A stretch of 64,000 nucleotides of DNA from Rhizobium sp. ACO-34A. GTDB taxonomy: Bacteria > Pseudomonadota > Alphaproteobacteria > Rhizobiales > Rhizobiaceae. Where the stretch lies: NCBI GenBank assembly GCA_002600635.1, contig CP021371.1, forward strand, positions 1,677,001 through 1,741,000, in the 5' to 3' direction. Made by a program: the position numbers and the translations under genes. How positions within the stretch are numbered: position 1 is the stretch's first letter; the number at the start of each line of letters is the position of its first letter. Shown here one piece after another: positions 9,246 through 19,315 of the stretch. A model generated the notes under the pieces. The model did no database searches, had not been told where the DNA came from, and was given only the letters and a program-made list of their open reading frames with translations.

Positions 9246-9911
9246 ATGAGTCCGGTAACCCCGTCCTCGTCTGTGAAGATCGCCCGGCGCGGGTTGATGC
9301 TGGTACTGTCGTCGCCTTCGGGCGCCGGCAAGTCGACCATTGCCCGCAACCTGCTGGAGGACGATCCGACCCTCGGCATTTCCGTAAGCGTTACCACGCG
9401 CGCCAAGCGCCCCAGCGAGATTGCCGGCAAGCACTATCACTTCATCAGCATTCCGCAGTTCGAACGCATGCGCGAATCCGACCAGCTGCTGGAATGGGCC
9501 GAGGTTCACGGCAACTTCTATGGCACTCCGCGTGAGCCGGTGGAACAGGCGATGTCCGAAGGGAAGGACATGCTGTTCGACATCGACTGGCAGGGTGCTC
9601 GTCAGCTTCAGGAGAAGATGAAGGCCGACGTCGTTTCGATCTTCGTGCTGCCGCCCAGCATGACCGAACTGCAGTCCCGCCTGCACCGCAGGGCAGAGGA
9701 CACGGAAGAGGTCATCCGCACCCGCCTTCATAACTCGCGCTCCGAAATCGAGCATTGGCGGGAATATGACTATGTGATCGTCAATGACGATCTGGACAAC
9801 GCATTTCGTGCGGTCAGCAGCATTGTCGGCGCCGAACGCATCCGTCGCGACCGCCGCTACGGCCTCTTCGATTTCGTGGAACAACTGCTGACCGAAGAGC
9901 CGAAGCTATAA
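9246..9911 (+). CDS. gmk: guanylate kinase
   Basis: ATP-dependent phosphorylation of GMP to GDP. The 221-residue protein has the P-loop [10 protein letters not shown] (near residues 24-33), [12 protein letters not shown] for GMP binding, HYHFIS and [12 protein letters not shown], and the lid region ending in [13 protein letters not shown]. The start is 3 bp after yicC. It ends the conserved forward block; in related genomes it usually faces rsmA directly, but here an extra gene lies between. Confidence 0.97.
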   Translation: MSPVTPSSSVKIARRGLMLVLSSPSGAGKSTIARNLLEDDPTLGISVSVTTRAKRPSEIAGKHYHFISIPQFERMRESDQLLEWAEVHGNFYGTPREPVEQAMSEGKDMLFDIDWQGARQLQEKMKADVVSIFVLPPSMTELQSRLHRRAEDTEEVIRTRLHNSRSEIEHWREYDYVIVNDDLDNAFRAVSSIVGAERIRRDRRYGLFDFVEQLLTEEPKL

Positions 9912-9923
9912 AGATGGCGTGAG

Positions 9924-10634
9924 ATGCAGGAGCGATATCTGGGAGATAGCCACGACTATGCAAAGTATGCTCTCCTAAGGCATATAAGTGGGGCCTTAGG
10001 AGCTCGTATCGGCCTGAATTGGTACCTTACTCATGGTGCTCTTGTGGACAAGGCTGGTAACAACGACGGTGAAAAACGCCATCACTTTGCTTCAAGGAAA
10101 TGGACCGGCTGGGAAGCTGAACTCCTTGAACAGCTTGCGCCTCTTCAATTATTTGCCGACCGTCAATTGGGCAAATTCTATCAGTTAGGAATTCTGCCTT
10201 CAGAGACGATCTATTTTGATGTTCCGGTCGCGACCTCTGATCGATCGGCTTGGCACCAATCCGCTCGGAGCGCTCTCTCTGCGGCAGACTTGATCTTCGT
10301 AGATCCAGATAATGGTTTCGAAGTTCCGTCTATGACGCGGAGGACAAAGCCTAAATACGCATTTTACCGCGAGGTAATGGACTTCCTGTCAGATAATAAA
10401 ATTGTTGTTGCGATACAATTCGCTAGGCAATGCGATCCGACGCTACGCGCCCTTGCTGTTAGGCAGCGACTATCTCTTCTCGTCGGGTGTGACATCCGAA
10501 TACCTGTTATTCGAGCACGAATGGCCCCAAATTTGCTCTTCGTAACAATTGCACCCGAAGGCTTAGAGGTCAGTGTCGCCGGAGCAATCACGGCGTTTGC
10601 AAGCGGGCGCGACAAAATCGAACTAATAGCCTAA
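9924..10634 (+). CDS. hypothetical protein of atypical composition
   Basis: A 236-residue protein starting [18 protein letters not shown]. Conserved-looking motifs are [32 protein letters not shown] and a KYAFYREV stretch. I recall a sporadically distributed family of unknown function with the same YLGD-DYAKY / NNDGK / DPDNGLE pattern. The DPDNG motif after a hydrophobic strand could be a metal or nucleotide site, but no function is assigned. Composition differs from its neighbours: hand counts give 29/60 GC at 9961-10020 and 24/60 at 10381-10440, against 39/60 in gmk (9661-9720), with CTA, AGG, ATA and TTA codons used. It is 13 bp past gmk and overlaps the rsmA stop tail to tail by 4 bp. Probably acquired by transfer. 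Confidence 0.75.
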   Translation: MQERYLGDSHDYAKYALLRHISGALGARIGLNWYLTHGALVDKAGNNDGEKRHHFASRKWTGWEAELLEQLAPLQLFADRQLGKFYQLGILPSETIYFDVPVATSDRSAWHQSARSALSAADLIFVDPDNGFEVPSMTRRTKPKYAFYREVMDFLSDNKIVVAIQFARQCDPTLRALAVRQRLSLLVGCDIRIPVIRARMAPNLLFVTIAPEGLEVSVAGAITAFASGRDKIELIA

Positions 10635-11458
10635 AGGCAGTTTGCCAGACTGACGAATTCCTCGACGCTCAACGTTTCAGCACGTCGCGCCGGATCTATC
10701 CCGGCCTTGGACAACAAAGCTTCCCCACCGAGGGATTTCACGCTCTGGCGCAGCATCTTGCGGCGCTGGCCGAACGCCGCCAGCGTTACCTTTTCGAGCT
10801 TATCCGGATCGCAGGGCAGGGGTTGCGCACGCGGCACCAGATGCACGACGCTGGAGGTAACCTTCGGCGGCGGCGTGAAAGCCTGCGGCGGTATGTCGAA
10901 CGCCATGTGCGCCTCTGTACGCCAGCCACAGAGTACACCAAGCCGGCCATAATGGTTGTCAACCTCGCGAGCGACGATGCGCTGGCCGACCTCCTTCTGG
11001 AACAGCAAAGTCAGTGATTGCCAGAAGGGCGGCCATGACCTTGGCAGCAGCCAGTTGACCAGCAATTGCGTGCCGACATTGTAGGGCAGATTGGCGATGA
11101 TCTTGATCGGACCTTCGGGCGCAAGCGCTTCGAAATCGGTCTTCAGCGCGTCGCCCTCGATCACTTCCAGGCGACCGGGGTAGTGTCCCGCCACTTCGGC
11201 GAGCGCCGGAAGGCAGCGCGCATCCCGTTCGACGGCGATCACCTTCTTGGCCCCGAGCGCGAGGATGGCTCGCGTCAGGCCGCCCGGACCGGGGCCGACC
11301 TCAAATACCGTCACACCCTCCAGCGAACCGGCAGTGCGGGCGATCTTCTGGGTCAGGTTGAGATCGAGCAGGAAGTTCTGGCCGAGCGCCTTGCGTGCGT
11401 CGAGGCCGTGGCGGGAGATTACATCCCGCAGCGGCGGAAGTCCGTCGAGAGCTGCCAT
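10631..11458 (-). CDS. rsmA: 16S rRNA dimethyladenosine transferase
   Basis: Dimethylates two adjacent adenosines in the 3' terminal hairpin of 16S rRNA, using S-adenosylmethionine, late in 30S assembly. The 275-residue protein has [13 protein letters not shown], the SAM motif [12 protein letters not shown], acidic [13 protein letters not shown], and the catalytic [11 protein letters not shown] motif, then the KsgA C-terminal subdomain. The start overlaps the pdxA stop by one base (TGATG), so translation is likely coupled. It is the last gene of the reverse lptF-to-rsmA operon. Confidence 0.96.
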   Translation of the reverse strand: MAALDGLPPLRDVISRHGLDARKALGQNFLLDLNLTQKIARTAGSLEGVTVFEVGPGPGGLTRAILALGAKKVIAVERDARCLPALAEVAGHYPGRLEVIEGDALKTDFEALAPEGPIKIIANLPYNVGTQLLVNWLLPRSWPPFWQSLTLLFQKEVGQRIVAREVDNHYGRLGVLCGWRTEAHMAFDIPPQAFTPPPKVTSSVVHLVPRAQPLPCDPDKLEKVTLAAFGQRRKMLRQSVKSLGGEALLSKAGIDPARRAETLSVEEFVSLANCL

Positions 11459-12483
11459 CAGATCTGTGCTTCGGTGAGCAGGCTGATTTCCGACGCAAGC
11501 TGGATGGCGGCAACGAGGCTTTTCTCACGCGCGATGCCCTTGCCGGCAATGCCGAAGGCGGTGCCGTGATCGGGAGAGGTGCGCACGAACGGAAGTCCGA
11601 GCGTCACATTGACGGAATCGTCGAAGCCAAGGGCCTTTGCCGGGATCAGCGCCTGGTCGTGATACATGCAGATCGCCGCGTCGTAACGACGACGGGCATC
11701 GTCATGGAACATCGTGTCGGCGGGCAGGGGGCCGAAGGCATCGATGCCTTCCTTGCGCAACTGCACGATGGCCGGATGGATGATGTCCAGGTCTTCGTGG
11801 CCGATAGCGCCGTCCTCACCGGCATGCGGGTTCAGCCCCGCAACGGCAAGCCGTGGATGATCGAGCCCGAAACGTGACTTGAGATCTCCTGCCACGATCC
11901 GGCATGTCTCGACAATAAGCGCTTCCGAGAGGGCTGTAGGGACATCCTTGATCGGGATGTGAATGGTCACAGGCACCGCCCTGAGCTTCGGGCCTGCGAG
12001 CATCATCACCGGGTGGAAGGTCTTGCCGGTCCGCTTTTTGGCGAGATCGGCAAGAAACTCGGTATGCCCCGGGAAGCCGAAGCCGGCTTCATAGAGAACG
12101 GACTTGGCGATCGGGTTTGTCACCATGCCCCGCACCTTGCCGTCAAAGCAGAGAGAAACGGCGGTTTCGATGGAGGTTATTGTGCTCTTTGCCGTTGCCA
12201 CATGCGGCTCACCGGCGACGACATCAACACCGACAGGGACTGGTAATACCGGAAAGGCACTGGCAAAGACGGAAACTGCACCCGCCGCATCGGTCTCGCG
12301 GATCGGAACCTCGATTTCAAGTTCCCGGGCGCGCACAGCCAAGACGGCAGGATCGCCGATGAAAATGAAAGGTGGCAGCTGATGCTGGTCACGGTTGAGC
12401 CACGCCGTCAGTGCGATATCCGGCCCGATGCCGGCTGGATCGCCTTGACTGAGGGCAAGAGGAAGCATGTCGGCAGCGGTCAT
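11458..12483 (-). CDS. pdxA: 4-hydroxythreonine-4-phosphate dehydrogenase
   Basis: NAD-dependent oxidation step of pyridoxal 5'-phosphate synthesis by the DXP-dependent route. The 341-residue protein begins with [15 protein letters not shown], has [22 protein letters not shown] (metal His), [14 protein letters not shown] and [12 protein letters not shown], all PdxA hallmarks, and ends in the [12 protein letters not shown] region. It lies 14 bp downstream of the SurA-like gene and overlaps rsmA by one base. The link between vitamin B6 synthesis, SurA and RsmA is a widely conserved gene order. Confidence 0.96.
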   Translation of the reverse strand: MTAADMLPLALSQGDPAGIGPDIALTAWLNRDQHQLPPFIFIGDPAVLAVRARELEIEVPIRETDAAGAVSVFASAFPVLPVPVGVDVVAGEPHVATAKSTITSIETAVSLCFDGKVRGMVTNPIAKSVLYEAGFGFPGHTEFLADLAKKRTGKTFHPVMMLAGPKLRAVPVTIHIPIKDVPTALSEALIVETCRIVAGDLKSRFGLDHPRLAVAGLNPHAGEDGAIGHEDLDIIHPAIVQLRKEGIDAFGPLPADTMFHDDARRRYDAAICMYHDQALIPAKALGFDDSVNVTLGLPFVRTSPDHGTAFGIAGKGIAREKSLVAAIQLASEISLLTEAQI

Positions 12484-12497
12484 ATCGTGTTCCGGAA

Positions 12498-13439
12498 TCA
12501 GTTTTCGACAATCTGCGCCTTTGAACGAAGGTCGTCGAGATACTTCTTGGAGTTCGGGTTCTCACCGGTCTCCTTTTCCTTGCCGATGTCCTCGGCACGG
12601 AAAACGACTTCTGCCGCCACGTCGTCGGAAACCTGACGCTGGTTGCAGATCGCCAGATATTCTACGCCACGCTCGGTGACGCGGGTTCCGGTGGTGCCTC
12701 CACTAGCCTTCTCGATCAGAGGCTTCCAATCCGGCGGAAGTTCCGGCTCCAGCACACGGCCGAGATTGCGGATGGATACGTCGAGATAGTTCTTGGCGAA
12801 TTCCATGGCACCGTCGCAACCGGGGAATTTCGCGCGGGACGCCTCGGCCTCGGCCTTGCGCTTGCCAACGATCCCCTTCTTCGACGCGGGAACGACGAAA
12901 ATGACCTGCTTCAGGAAGTATTCGGTGGTGACCGGCTTCTGCTTGTTTTCGAGCAGGCGGCTGACCAGTTCCTGATTGGAGAGCTTACCCTTGCTGCCAT
13001 ATCGGGCGTTGACCAGTCTCGGCCAGCTCATCGACACGGCGATATAGGCCTTGAAGTGCTCGGCACCCACACCTGCCTGGCTGAGAATGCTGTTGAGCTG
13101 TGCGTCGGACAATTTGTTGGAGCTGGCGAAGCGGGTGAAGGCGGCATCGACTTCGTCGGTGCTGACCGACATGCCGACACGCGCGATTTCCTGGCGCTTC
13201 AGCGCTTCCTCGATCAGTTCCTGCTTGGCAAGCTTGTTGAGATCGCCCTTGCGGCGCTGGAGCCTGAGGAATGCAACGCGACGGCCAACATCGCCATTGG
13301 TAATCGCCGTCTTGTTGACGACAGCCACCACCTGGCTCGCAGCATTCGCGTTTTCGACAAAAGCAGTAGGGCCAACGCAAAGACCAAGCGCCAATGTGCC
13401 GGCCAGCAGGGTCCGCAACCCCTTCTTCGCAAAGGTCAT
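12498..13439 (-). CDS. SurA-like periplasmic chaperone
   Basis: A 313-residue exported protein with a signal peptide (residues 1-33, [18 protein letters not shown] then an Ala-rich cleavage region) and the SurA N-terminal domain ([18 protein letters not shown], then the helical [12 protein letters not shown] part). A parvulin-like module is only weakly visible around [10 protein letters not shown] and [17 protein letters not shown], so isomerase activity may be reduced. SurA guides outer-membrane proteins such as LptD to the BAM complex, and lptD is directly upstream. The ATG at 13439 gives the signal peptide; an upstream in-frame ATG at 13544 adds residues that look non-coding. Confidence 0.85.
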   Translation of the reverse strand: MTFAKKGLRTLLAGTLALGLCVGPTAFVENANAASQVVAVVNKTAITNGDVGRRVAFLRLQRRKGDLNKLAKQELIEEALKRQEIARVGMSVSTDEVDAAFTRFASSNKLSDAQLNSILSQAGVGAEHFKAYIAVSMSWPRLVNARYGSKGKLSNQELVSRLLENKQKPVTTEYFLKQVIFVVPASKKGIVGKRKAEAEASRAKFPGCDGAMEFAKNYLDVSIRNLGRVLEPELPPDWKPLIEKASGGTTGTRVTERGVEYLAICNQRQVSDDVAAEVVFRAEDIGKEKETGENPNSKKYLDDLRSKAQIVEN

Positions 13440-13625
13440 CTGTAGTTCCTTCCCTCGGATGCGGCCAGCGTGATCGCCGGGTATGCATCCGCCAATCAAA
13501 GTACAATCAGCCGCATCGATTGCATAATCCATGCGGCAAAACAATGACGCCGAGCGAATAGACCCGCCTTTCGCCGGAAGTCGACAAGAATTCGACCTCT
13601 CGGCGATGGTTTATGGCGAGAAATA

Positions 13626-15968
13626 TTACTCGGTGCTTCCGAGCTTGATATCTCCGAGCGTGCGGAAGGTAAGCCGGCCGGCGATCGTCCAGTCGCTCGC
13701 GACTTCCGCATCCGGATCGTATTTATCGGAGAACGCTACCGTGAGGATCGTGCACTCGTCGGCATAACTCAGGCCAATGCTTCTGCGTGCGAAGACATTG
13801 TCGTCTATGTCATAGGTCAGAGAGCCGAAGACCGACCAGAATTCGTTGATCTTCAGCGTGTGCGACGTCTGGATCGCCTGATTGTCACGGGCGAAGCCAT
13901 ATTCCGGCTGTGCTTCGAGCTGGGTGAAGACCAGTTGGGACTGCAGCCGCTTGTTGCTGTACGAGATGGCCGCATCCGTACGCTGAAGTTCCAGTGTCTT
14001 TTCGTCCAGTCGCACGCTTGTCGATAAGCCAATGCCATTCGGCATGTCGATGCCCGCCATCGCGACATAGTCGGAAACATCCGTTTCAAGGCCGGAATTG
14101 GCGCCGGCATAGACCAGATCGTCGGTCGCGAACGAATTCTGCCCGGCGAGATGGTATGACTGGCCGAAGATGCCACGCAGGCCAAAGCCGTTATCGAACG
14201 TTCCGGTATACTGCACGCCGATATTGGCGCGCGTACCGCCTTCTACGCGATCGTAACCGGAAAACTTGTCGCGTTCGAACAGGTTGGTCGCATCGAATAC
14301 GAAGCTTTGTGAATCCTCGTTCGGAAGCATGCCTGCCAGCTGCTCGTTGTTCCGGGCATAGATCTGCGCGATCGGCTCGATGATATGCGTGCTGTTGGCA
14401 GTCGTCATCAGGATCGGATAGCGGGCTTCCAGGCCAGCGGTCAGCATGGCGCGTGTCGCCGTCGCGTCGGAGTGGAAATCACCCGCGTAGTTCGACGGAG
14501 CATCCATGTCGAGACCGAATGCATCGCCGCGAGCCGCGAGCAACGGCGTCAGCTGCAGACCGCCAGGCACGATAAAGCTGCGCTTCCACTCGACTTCGCC
14601 GGTCATGCGGCTCATCGTGCCTTTCAGGCCCCGATAACGCATGAGGTCGTCTATGCTGTCGCCGTCGGTGTCGATGCTTTCATCGTCCTCCTTGAAGCGG
14701 GAGAGCGTTGTGAAGTTCATCCTGGCGGACAATTCGCCGCCAGCGACCGGTTCGGGCGCGTAATAGCTGTAGTCGATGGACGGCAGCACAGTCGGCTGCT
14801 TCTTCTCGGCATTGCTGTCTGAATCGGCGTCCTGCACATCGAAATAGAAGGCGCGAGCATCGAAATAGTTACGTTTGCCGAGCCCCGTCAAATAGGCCTG
14901 GTTCGTATGCGTCGATTGGTCGAGGCCTTGAAGGTCATAGGTTCGCGCAAAGTTGTTGTCGCTTTGCAACATGACGTCCCAGCCGAAAGACCAGCGTGGG
15001 TTGATCTGGAAATCGCCCTTGGATGCAACCATGCCACGCTCATCGCGCTTGGCATCGCTAGTGCCTGCGGTGAATTCATCAGAATTCAGCTGGCTGATAC
15101 CGGCGGCGCGCAGCGTGACCGAACCCTTCTCGAAACGCTGGCGGTATTCACCCTCGAGCAGAACGCCCTGGCTGGTAAAGCCGGTCGTGGTGATCGTGGC
15201 GTCCCTGTCGTTGGCGATTGCGATGTAATAGGGAACGGAGAGGCCGAATCCGAGATTTTCGGACGTCCGCATTTCCGGGAAGAGGAAGCCTGATTTCCGC
15301 TTGACCGTGTTATCCGGCACTTCGATGAACGGTAGGACTGCAAGCGTCTGGCCGAACAGCTGGAAGCGAGCCTTCTCAAGCCGAACCGTGTGCTTCTGTC
15401 CGTTCTGGATGACCTTCTCGGCCTTTACCTGCCAGATCGGCGGGCGTTTCGGGTCTTCCGCGCAGGGTAGACATGCGGTGTACACGCCCTTGTGCAGGAT
15501 CATTTCCGTACCGCCGACACGTTCGCCGCTTTCGGCTGCCATGCGGGTATTGTCAGACGTCTCGACGCGCAGGGACTTCACGAAGCCGTCGGCAAAGTTG
15601 TCGGTGACGTCGAGCGATTCTGCATAGATCCGGTTTCCGCCCGGTTCCACCAGTTCGATATTACCGGATGCGAGCACCCGGCCTGTCTTTTGATTGTACT
15701 CGACCTTGCGGGCAACCATCTGGTAGCCGGCATAGTTGATCTGCACCGCGCCGGTCGCGATGACGCGTTCCGAATCACGGTCATAAGTCAGTTCGTTAGC
15801 CGCCAGCAGGAGCTTGGCGTCTTCAGGAACGACAACATCGGCATAACCCGTCGAATTGCTGCTCTGAGCCAAGGCGTCGACCGCTGGGAGAAGCGGGCCG
15901 CACAAAGCTACACCGGTCAGCAGGGCTCGGGTGAACCTCCTGATATTCTCGCGGTCTTTTACCGCCAC
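13626..15968 (-). CDS. lptD: LPS-assembly outer-membrane protein LptD
   Basis: Outer-membrane beta-barrel that inserts lipopolysaccharide into the outer leaflet. The 780-residue protein has a signal peptide (about residues 1-34), an OstA/LptA-like N-terminal domain (LLLAANELTYDRDSERVIATG, VELVEPGGNRIYAE-like strands, about 50-170) and a long barrel with alternating strands ending in LTFRTLGDIKLGSTE. Paired Cys in the TACLPCAED region may form the disulphides known in LptD. It starts with GTG overlapping the lptG stop by one base (TAGTG). Length is typical for alphaproteobacteria. Confidence 0.95.
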   Translation of the reverse strand: MAVKDRENIRRFTRALLTGVALCGPLLPAVDALAQSSNSTGYADVVVPEDAKLLLAANELTYDRDSERVIATGAVQINYAGYQMVARKVEYNQKTGRVLASGNIELVEPGGNRIYAESLDVTDNFADGFVKSLRVETSDNTRMAAESGERVGGTEMILHKGVYTACLPCAEDPKRPPIWQVKAEKVIQNGQKHTVRLEKARFQLFGQTLAVLPFIEVPDNTVKRKSGFLFPEMRTSENLGFGLSVPYYIAIANDRDATITTTGFTSQGVLLEGEYRQRFEKGSVTLRAAGISQLNSDEFTAGTSDAKRDERGMVASKGDFQINPRWSFGWDVMLQSDNNFARTYDLQGLDQSTHTNQAYLTGLGKRNYFDARAFYFDVQDADSDSNAEKKQPTVLPSIDYSYYAPEPVAGGELSARMNFTTLSRFKEDDESIDTDGDSIDDLMRYRGLKGTMSRMTGEVEWKRSFIVPGGLQLTPLLAARGDAFGLDMDAPSNYAGDFHSDATATRAMLTAGLEARYPILMTTANSTHIIEPIAQIYARNNEQLAGMLPNEDSQSFVFDATNLFERDKFSGYDRVEGGTRANIGVQYTGTFDNGFGLRGIFGQSYHLAGQNSFATDDLVYAGANSGLETDVSDYVAMAGIDMPNGIGLSTSVRLDEKTLELQRTDAAISYSNKRLQSQLVFTQLEAQPEYGFARDNQAIQTSHTLKINEFWSVFGSLTYDIDDNVFARRSIGLSYADECTILTVAFSDKYDPDAEVASDWTIAGRLTFRTLGDIKLGSTE

Positions 15969-17050
15969 TAACCATCCTCCTTGTGGAGCAGGATTGTCGC
16001 TCCGAGTGCCATCGCCACGACGACCGGAACCCAGGCCGCAACGAAGGGCGGCACGACACCGCTGCTACCGAATGCTTTGACAAGCACGGTGACAACATAA
16101 AGCACGAAGCCTGACAGGATTCCACCCAGAATCACCGAACGGGACTGGTTGAACCTGCTGAATTTAAGCGAGACGGTTGCAGCAATGAGCGTCATTGCGA
16201 CCAAAAGGAAAGGCAAGGACAATAGGGAATGGAATTGTGTTTCCAGTGCCTTGGTCGAAACGCCAAAAGATTTGGCCACTGCAATTTTCTGAGAAAGCTC
16301 ATAAAAAGCAACGGTATCAGGCTCTGCGAGCCGCTGTGCGACAAACTCCTTCTTCAAATTGGTTGGCACCTTGTCCGTAGGCAGGCGCTTTTGTATCTCG
16401 CCGGGGCGTGTCTCTAGCACGTCGGTAAGATTCCAGTAACCATTTTCCAATTTTGCTGTGCGTGCATCCTGTCGTTTTTCGATACGCCCGTCTTTGTCGA
16501 AATAGATCAGGACAACGTCGTTGAGCAGGGTGCCTTCCTCTTCGATCGTCCGTGCCCCGATGATGACGTCGGATTTCCCGCTGATCTGTCGCATCCACGG
16601 AACGACCGTATTCTTCGGCCGGTCGCTTGCTTCGCGCCAGTTTGCCTCGATCTGCAGAGCCTGTCGTTGTCCCCAGGCGGCAAGCGGATTGACCACCAGC
16701 ATGGCGGCGAGCCCGATGGCGAAGGCACCCAGCACGAAAGGCATCATGAACTGCCAGACCGAAATGCCTGCTGCGCGCGCAACGACGAGTTCGGACTTGC
16801 GGTTAAGGGCGATCAGCGTCGTCATGCCGACGAAGAGTGAAATGAACGGGATCGTCTGCTGCAGGATCAGCGGCAGACGTAAGGCCGTCAGCCACAGAAC
16901 GCCGGCGACCGAATAACCGGTGAAGCCCGCAAACCTGCCGGACGTCTCGCTGAAGTCCACCAGATAGGCGATCGCGATAACGCCGGCGAAGAACCACAGC
17001 GAAGTGACGACATAACGCCGGAAAAAGTAACGGCCAAGGGTGCTGATCAT
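15968..17050 (-). CDS. lptG: LPS export permease LptG
   Basis: One of two membrane subunits of the LptB2FG transporter, which extracts LPS from the inner membrane. The 360-residue YjgP/YjgQ protein starts ISTLGRYFFRRYVVTSLWFF, has about three N-terminal membrane helices, a periplasmic beta-jellyroll (about residues 130-260) and three C-terminal helices ending in LLHKEDG. It overlaps lptF by 4 bp (ATGA) and lptD by 1 bp, a tightly coupled unit. Confidence 0.95.
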   Translation of the reverse strand: MISTLGRYFFRRYVVTSLWFFAGVIAIAYLVDFSETSGRFAGFTGYSVAGVLWLTALRLPLILQQTIPFISLFVGMTTLIALNRKSELVVARAAGISVWQFMMPFVLGAFAIGLAAMLVVNPLAAWGQRQALQIEANWREASDRPKNTVVPWMRQISGKSDVIIGARTIEEEGTLLNDVVLIYFDKDGRIEKRQDARTAKLENGYWNLTDVLETRPGEIQKRLPTDKVPTNLKKEFVAQRLAEPDTVAFYELSQKIAVAKSFGVSTKALETQFHSLLSLPFLLVAMTLIAATVSLKFSRFNQSRSVILGGILSGFVLYVVTVLVKAFGSSGVVPPFVAAWVPVVVAMALGATILLHKEDG

Positions 17051-18225
17051 GTCGTGCCTCCTCCGGCCGCATCACCCTTGGGGGTAAGGCGCCGCAGAAT
17101 CGCCGAGAGGCGGTCGGCAAGGAAGGTCGTCACGACCGAAGTCTTGTGCGGATGGCGCCTGCGAACCAGCATGATGGCCGCGATCAAGCCGCTTCCCAGT
17201 GGAACGAGATAGGCGAGGGGCACGAAAGCCAAGGAGTTGCCGGCAAGCTCGACCGTGTAGTTGGAAAGCCAGAACAGCGCGAGCGAGAGCGTAAGAGCAA
17301 TCGCCATCGGATGCAGTCTCGCTTCACGATGGGACCGTGCATCGCTGCAGATAACGAGCGAAATCAGCGCGAAGACAAAGGGAAAGGTCCATGTGCTCAG
17401 GCGACGATGCAGCTCGCTTCGGTAATCCTTGAAGTTGCGCTGGACGTCCGGGTCGTTCTGGTCGGGATTGAGCAGGAAGCCGAGATCACGATCTCCGGCA
17501 TGCAAACGCGCCTGACCGCGCGACTGGGAGAAGTCGGAAAGATCGAATGAATAGGAATCGAAACGTACGATCGAAACCTCGCCGTTCGGCGCCTTGCGCT
17601 GCACCTCGCCATCCTTCATCACGAGTGCCGCACCGCCTTCATCCACGGCGCCTTCACGCGCGTAATAAATGAGTTCGGATGCGGGATCACGCGAATCGGC
17701 GACGAACAGCCCCTTCAACACGCGGCCCGACAGCCGTTCTGAAATCTGGACATAAAGGCCGTCCTCGATCTTGCGGAAGCTCTTTTCCTCGATAACGGTC
17801 GACAGCAGGTCCGCATAGGCGGCTGCGATCATTTCACGGACGCCGACACGAAGCTTCGGCTCGACGAAATTCGTCAGCAGGAGGGAGACGACTGCCATGC
17901 CCGCGGCGAGCGACAGGACCGGCCGAAGAATAGTGTGGCGGGGGGCACCGGCGGCATCGATGACGGCAAGTTCCGAATCATTGTTCATCGCCGTCAGCGT
18001 CTGGGTAATGCCGATCACGAGGGCGAACGGCAGAACGGCAGGAATGATCGTCGGCAGAATAAACGTGGCAAGCAACATGAACGAACCGACGGATTGCCCG
18101 CTGTCCGTTACCAGATTGATGCGGGCCAACACCTGCGTCGTCCAGATGATTGCCAGCACCGGCACGAGCGCGGTGAGGAACATCTGCACGGTACGCCGCA
18201 GGATGTAGAGTTCGAGTAGTTTCAT
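17047..18225 (-). CDS. lptF: LPS export permease LptF
   Basis: Partner of LptG in the LptB2FG complex. The 392-residue protein starts MKLLELYILRRTVQMFL, with membrane helices near residues 12-35, 50-75 and 95-120, a central periplasmic domain and three C-terminal helices (about 275-365). It is the first gene of the reverse operon lptF-lptG-lptD-surA-pdxA-rsmA. The upstream 109 bp to the PAP2 phosphatase stop contains only a weak hairpin and a likely promoter area. Confidence 0.95.
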   Translation of the reverse strand: MKLLELYILRRTVQMFLTALVPVLAIIWTTQVLARINLVTDSGQSVGSFMLLATFILPTIIPAVLPFALVIGITQTLTAMNNDSELAVIDAAGAPRHTILRPVLSLAAGMAVVSLLLTNFVEPKLRVGVREMIAAAYADLLSTVIEEKSFRKIEDGLYVQISERLSGRVLKGLFVADSRDPASELIYYAREGAVDEGGAALVMKDGEVQRKAPNGEVSIVRFDSYSFDLSDFSQSRGQARLHAGDRDLGFLLNPDQNDPDVQRNFKDYRSELHRRLSTWTFPFVFALISLVICSDARSHREARLHPMAIALTLSLALFWLSNYTVELAGNSLAFVPLAYLVPLGSGLIAAIMLVRRRHPHKTSVVTTFLADRLSAILRRLTPKGDAAGGGTT

Positions 18226-18334
18226 GCCTTGTCCGGAATAGGGAACGACGGAGCCATTCCCGTAGAGGAAATCATGCCTTGTCTACGACGCTCGCGGCTT
18301 TTTGGCGACGTCTGTGTGGAATTTTTCGGTGCTG

Positions 18335-19120
18335 TCATTGCGGATTTTTTCGTGAGCGCGCTATTTCGAACACGGCGAAGAGAAGCACGAAGAGTACCGG
18401 CGACGAAAGCCAGCCGAGGAAAACGTCTGAAAGATAGTGGCCGCCGAAGGCCACCCGGAAGGCCCCGGTCACCAAGGATACCACGACGATCGCCGGGGCG
18501 AGCACCGGGCGCAGTCTCTCGGGCAGGAGAAAGATCAGGCACACCAACCATCCAGCGCCAGCCGCTTCGCCGGAAATGAAGGAGCAATTGTCGTCGCACT
18601 GGCCGGCAAAGGAGCCGGCGGGCACGAAGGGAAGGGGACCGGCGAACAGGTCTGTCTCATAGGGACGAGGCCGTTCTGAAACCTGCTTCAGGATCAGGTT
18701 CACCAGAACGTAGGGGCCGAGCAAAAGGGTAAGCAGCGATACCGCATAGTTCTTGATGCGTTTGGCGCTGTCGGGTGCGCGGGGGTGGCGAAGCACGTCG
18801 ACCAGCGCGATGACCAGTGCCACTGCACCGATTGCCGGCGCGTAGAACAGTGCCCTGCGCAGAAAGGCGTAAAGGGCGTCACGACCATAGGTGAAGCCGC
18901 CGCAGACTCGGGTTGCGTTTGCTTCCGGACAGGGCGACGGTACGAAGAACGCGCGCGATACCGCTATGTCGAACTGGGGCATGAAATGAAAGAGCATCAG
19001 CAGCAGGAACCACAAAAGTACCAGCGCAAGCGCAAGCGCGGACCATTGGCGAGCCTGCCGGTCGTGAACGATTGCGTCGTAGAGGGCGTTCAATCTGGAT
19101 GTCAAAGCCGACTGCACCAT
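18335..19120 (-). CDS. PAP2-family membrane phosphatase, LpxE/LpxF-like
   Basis: A 261-residue integral membrane protein with about six helices. The phosphatidic-acid-phosphatase signature is present as KQVSERPRP (K-x6-RP), then CSFISGEAAGA where the usual PSGH is SGE, and RVAFGGHYLSD (R-x5-H-x3-D). Extra Cys residues (NATRVCGG, GQCDDNC) could form periplasmic disulphides. Proteins of this group in rhizobia include the lipid A phosphatases LpxE and LpxF; the substrate here could be lipid A, undecaprenyl-PP or a phospholipid. It is encoded just upstream of the LPS export operon in the same direction, which fits a lipid A role, but that is inference. Confidence 0.82.
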   Translation of the reverse strand: MVQSALTSRLNALYDAIVHDRQARQWSALALALVLLWFLLLMLFHFMPQFDIAVSRAFFVPSPCPEANATRVCGGFTYGRDALYAFLRRALFYAPAIGAVALVIALVDVLRHPRAPDSAKRIKNYAVSLLTLLLGPYVLVNLILKQVSERPRPYETDLFAGPLPFVPAGSFAGQCDDNCSFISGEAAGAGWLVCLIFLLPERLRPVLAPAIVVVSLVTGAFRVAFGGHYLSDVFLGWLSSPVLFVLLFAVFEIARSRKNPQ

Positions 19121-19315
19121 TCGGAAAGGGGCGCCCGGCCAGCTGGCAGAGCGCCGCGGAAACTAGCGTCACTCGCTTGACCTCACAAGGGGGCATGTGG
19201 CGGGCTGTGGAGCGCCTCATGCGTTATCCCCCAAGTGTCGGGTTTTCCTTGCCTTTGCCAAGGAAAAAGTGAAGATCGCGCCATCGTTTTCGTCAATGGA
19301 CTTCAGGGAGTGCCC

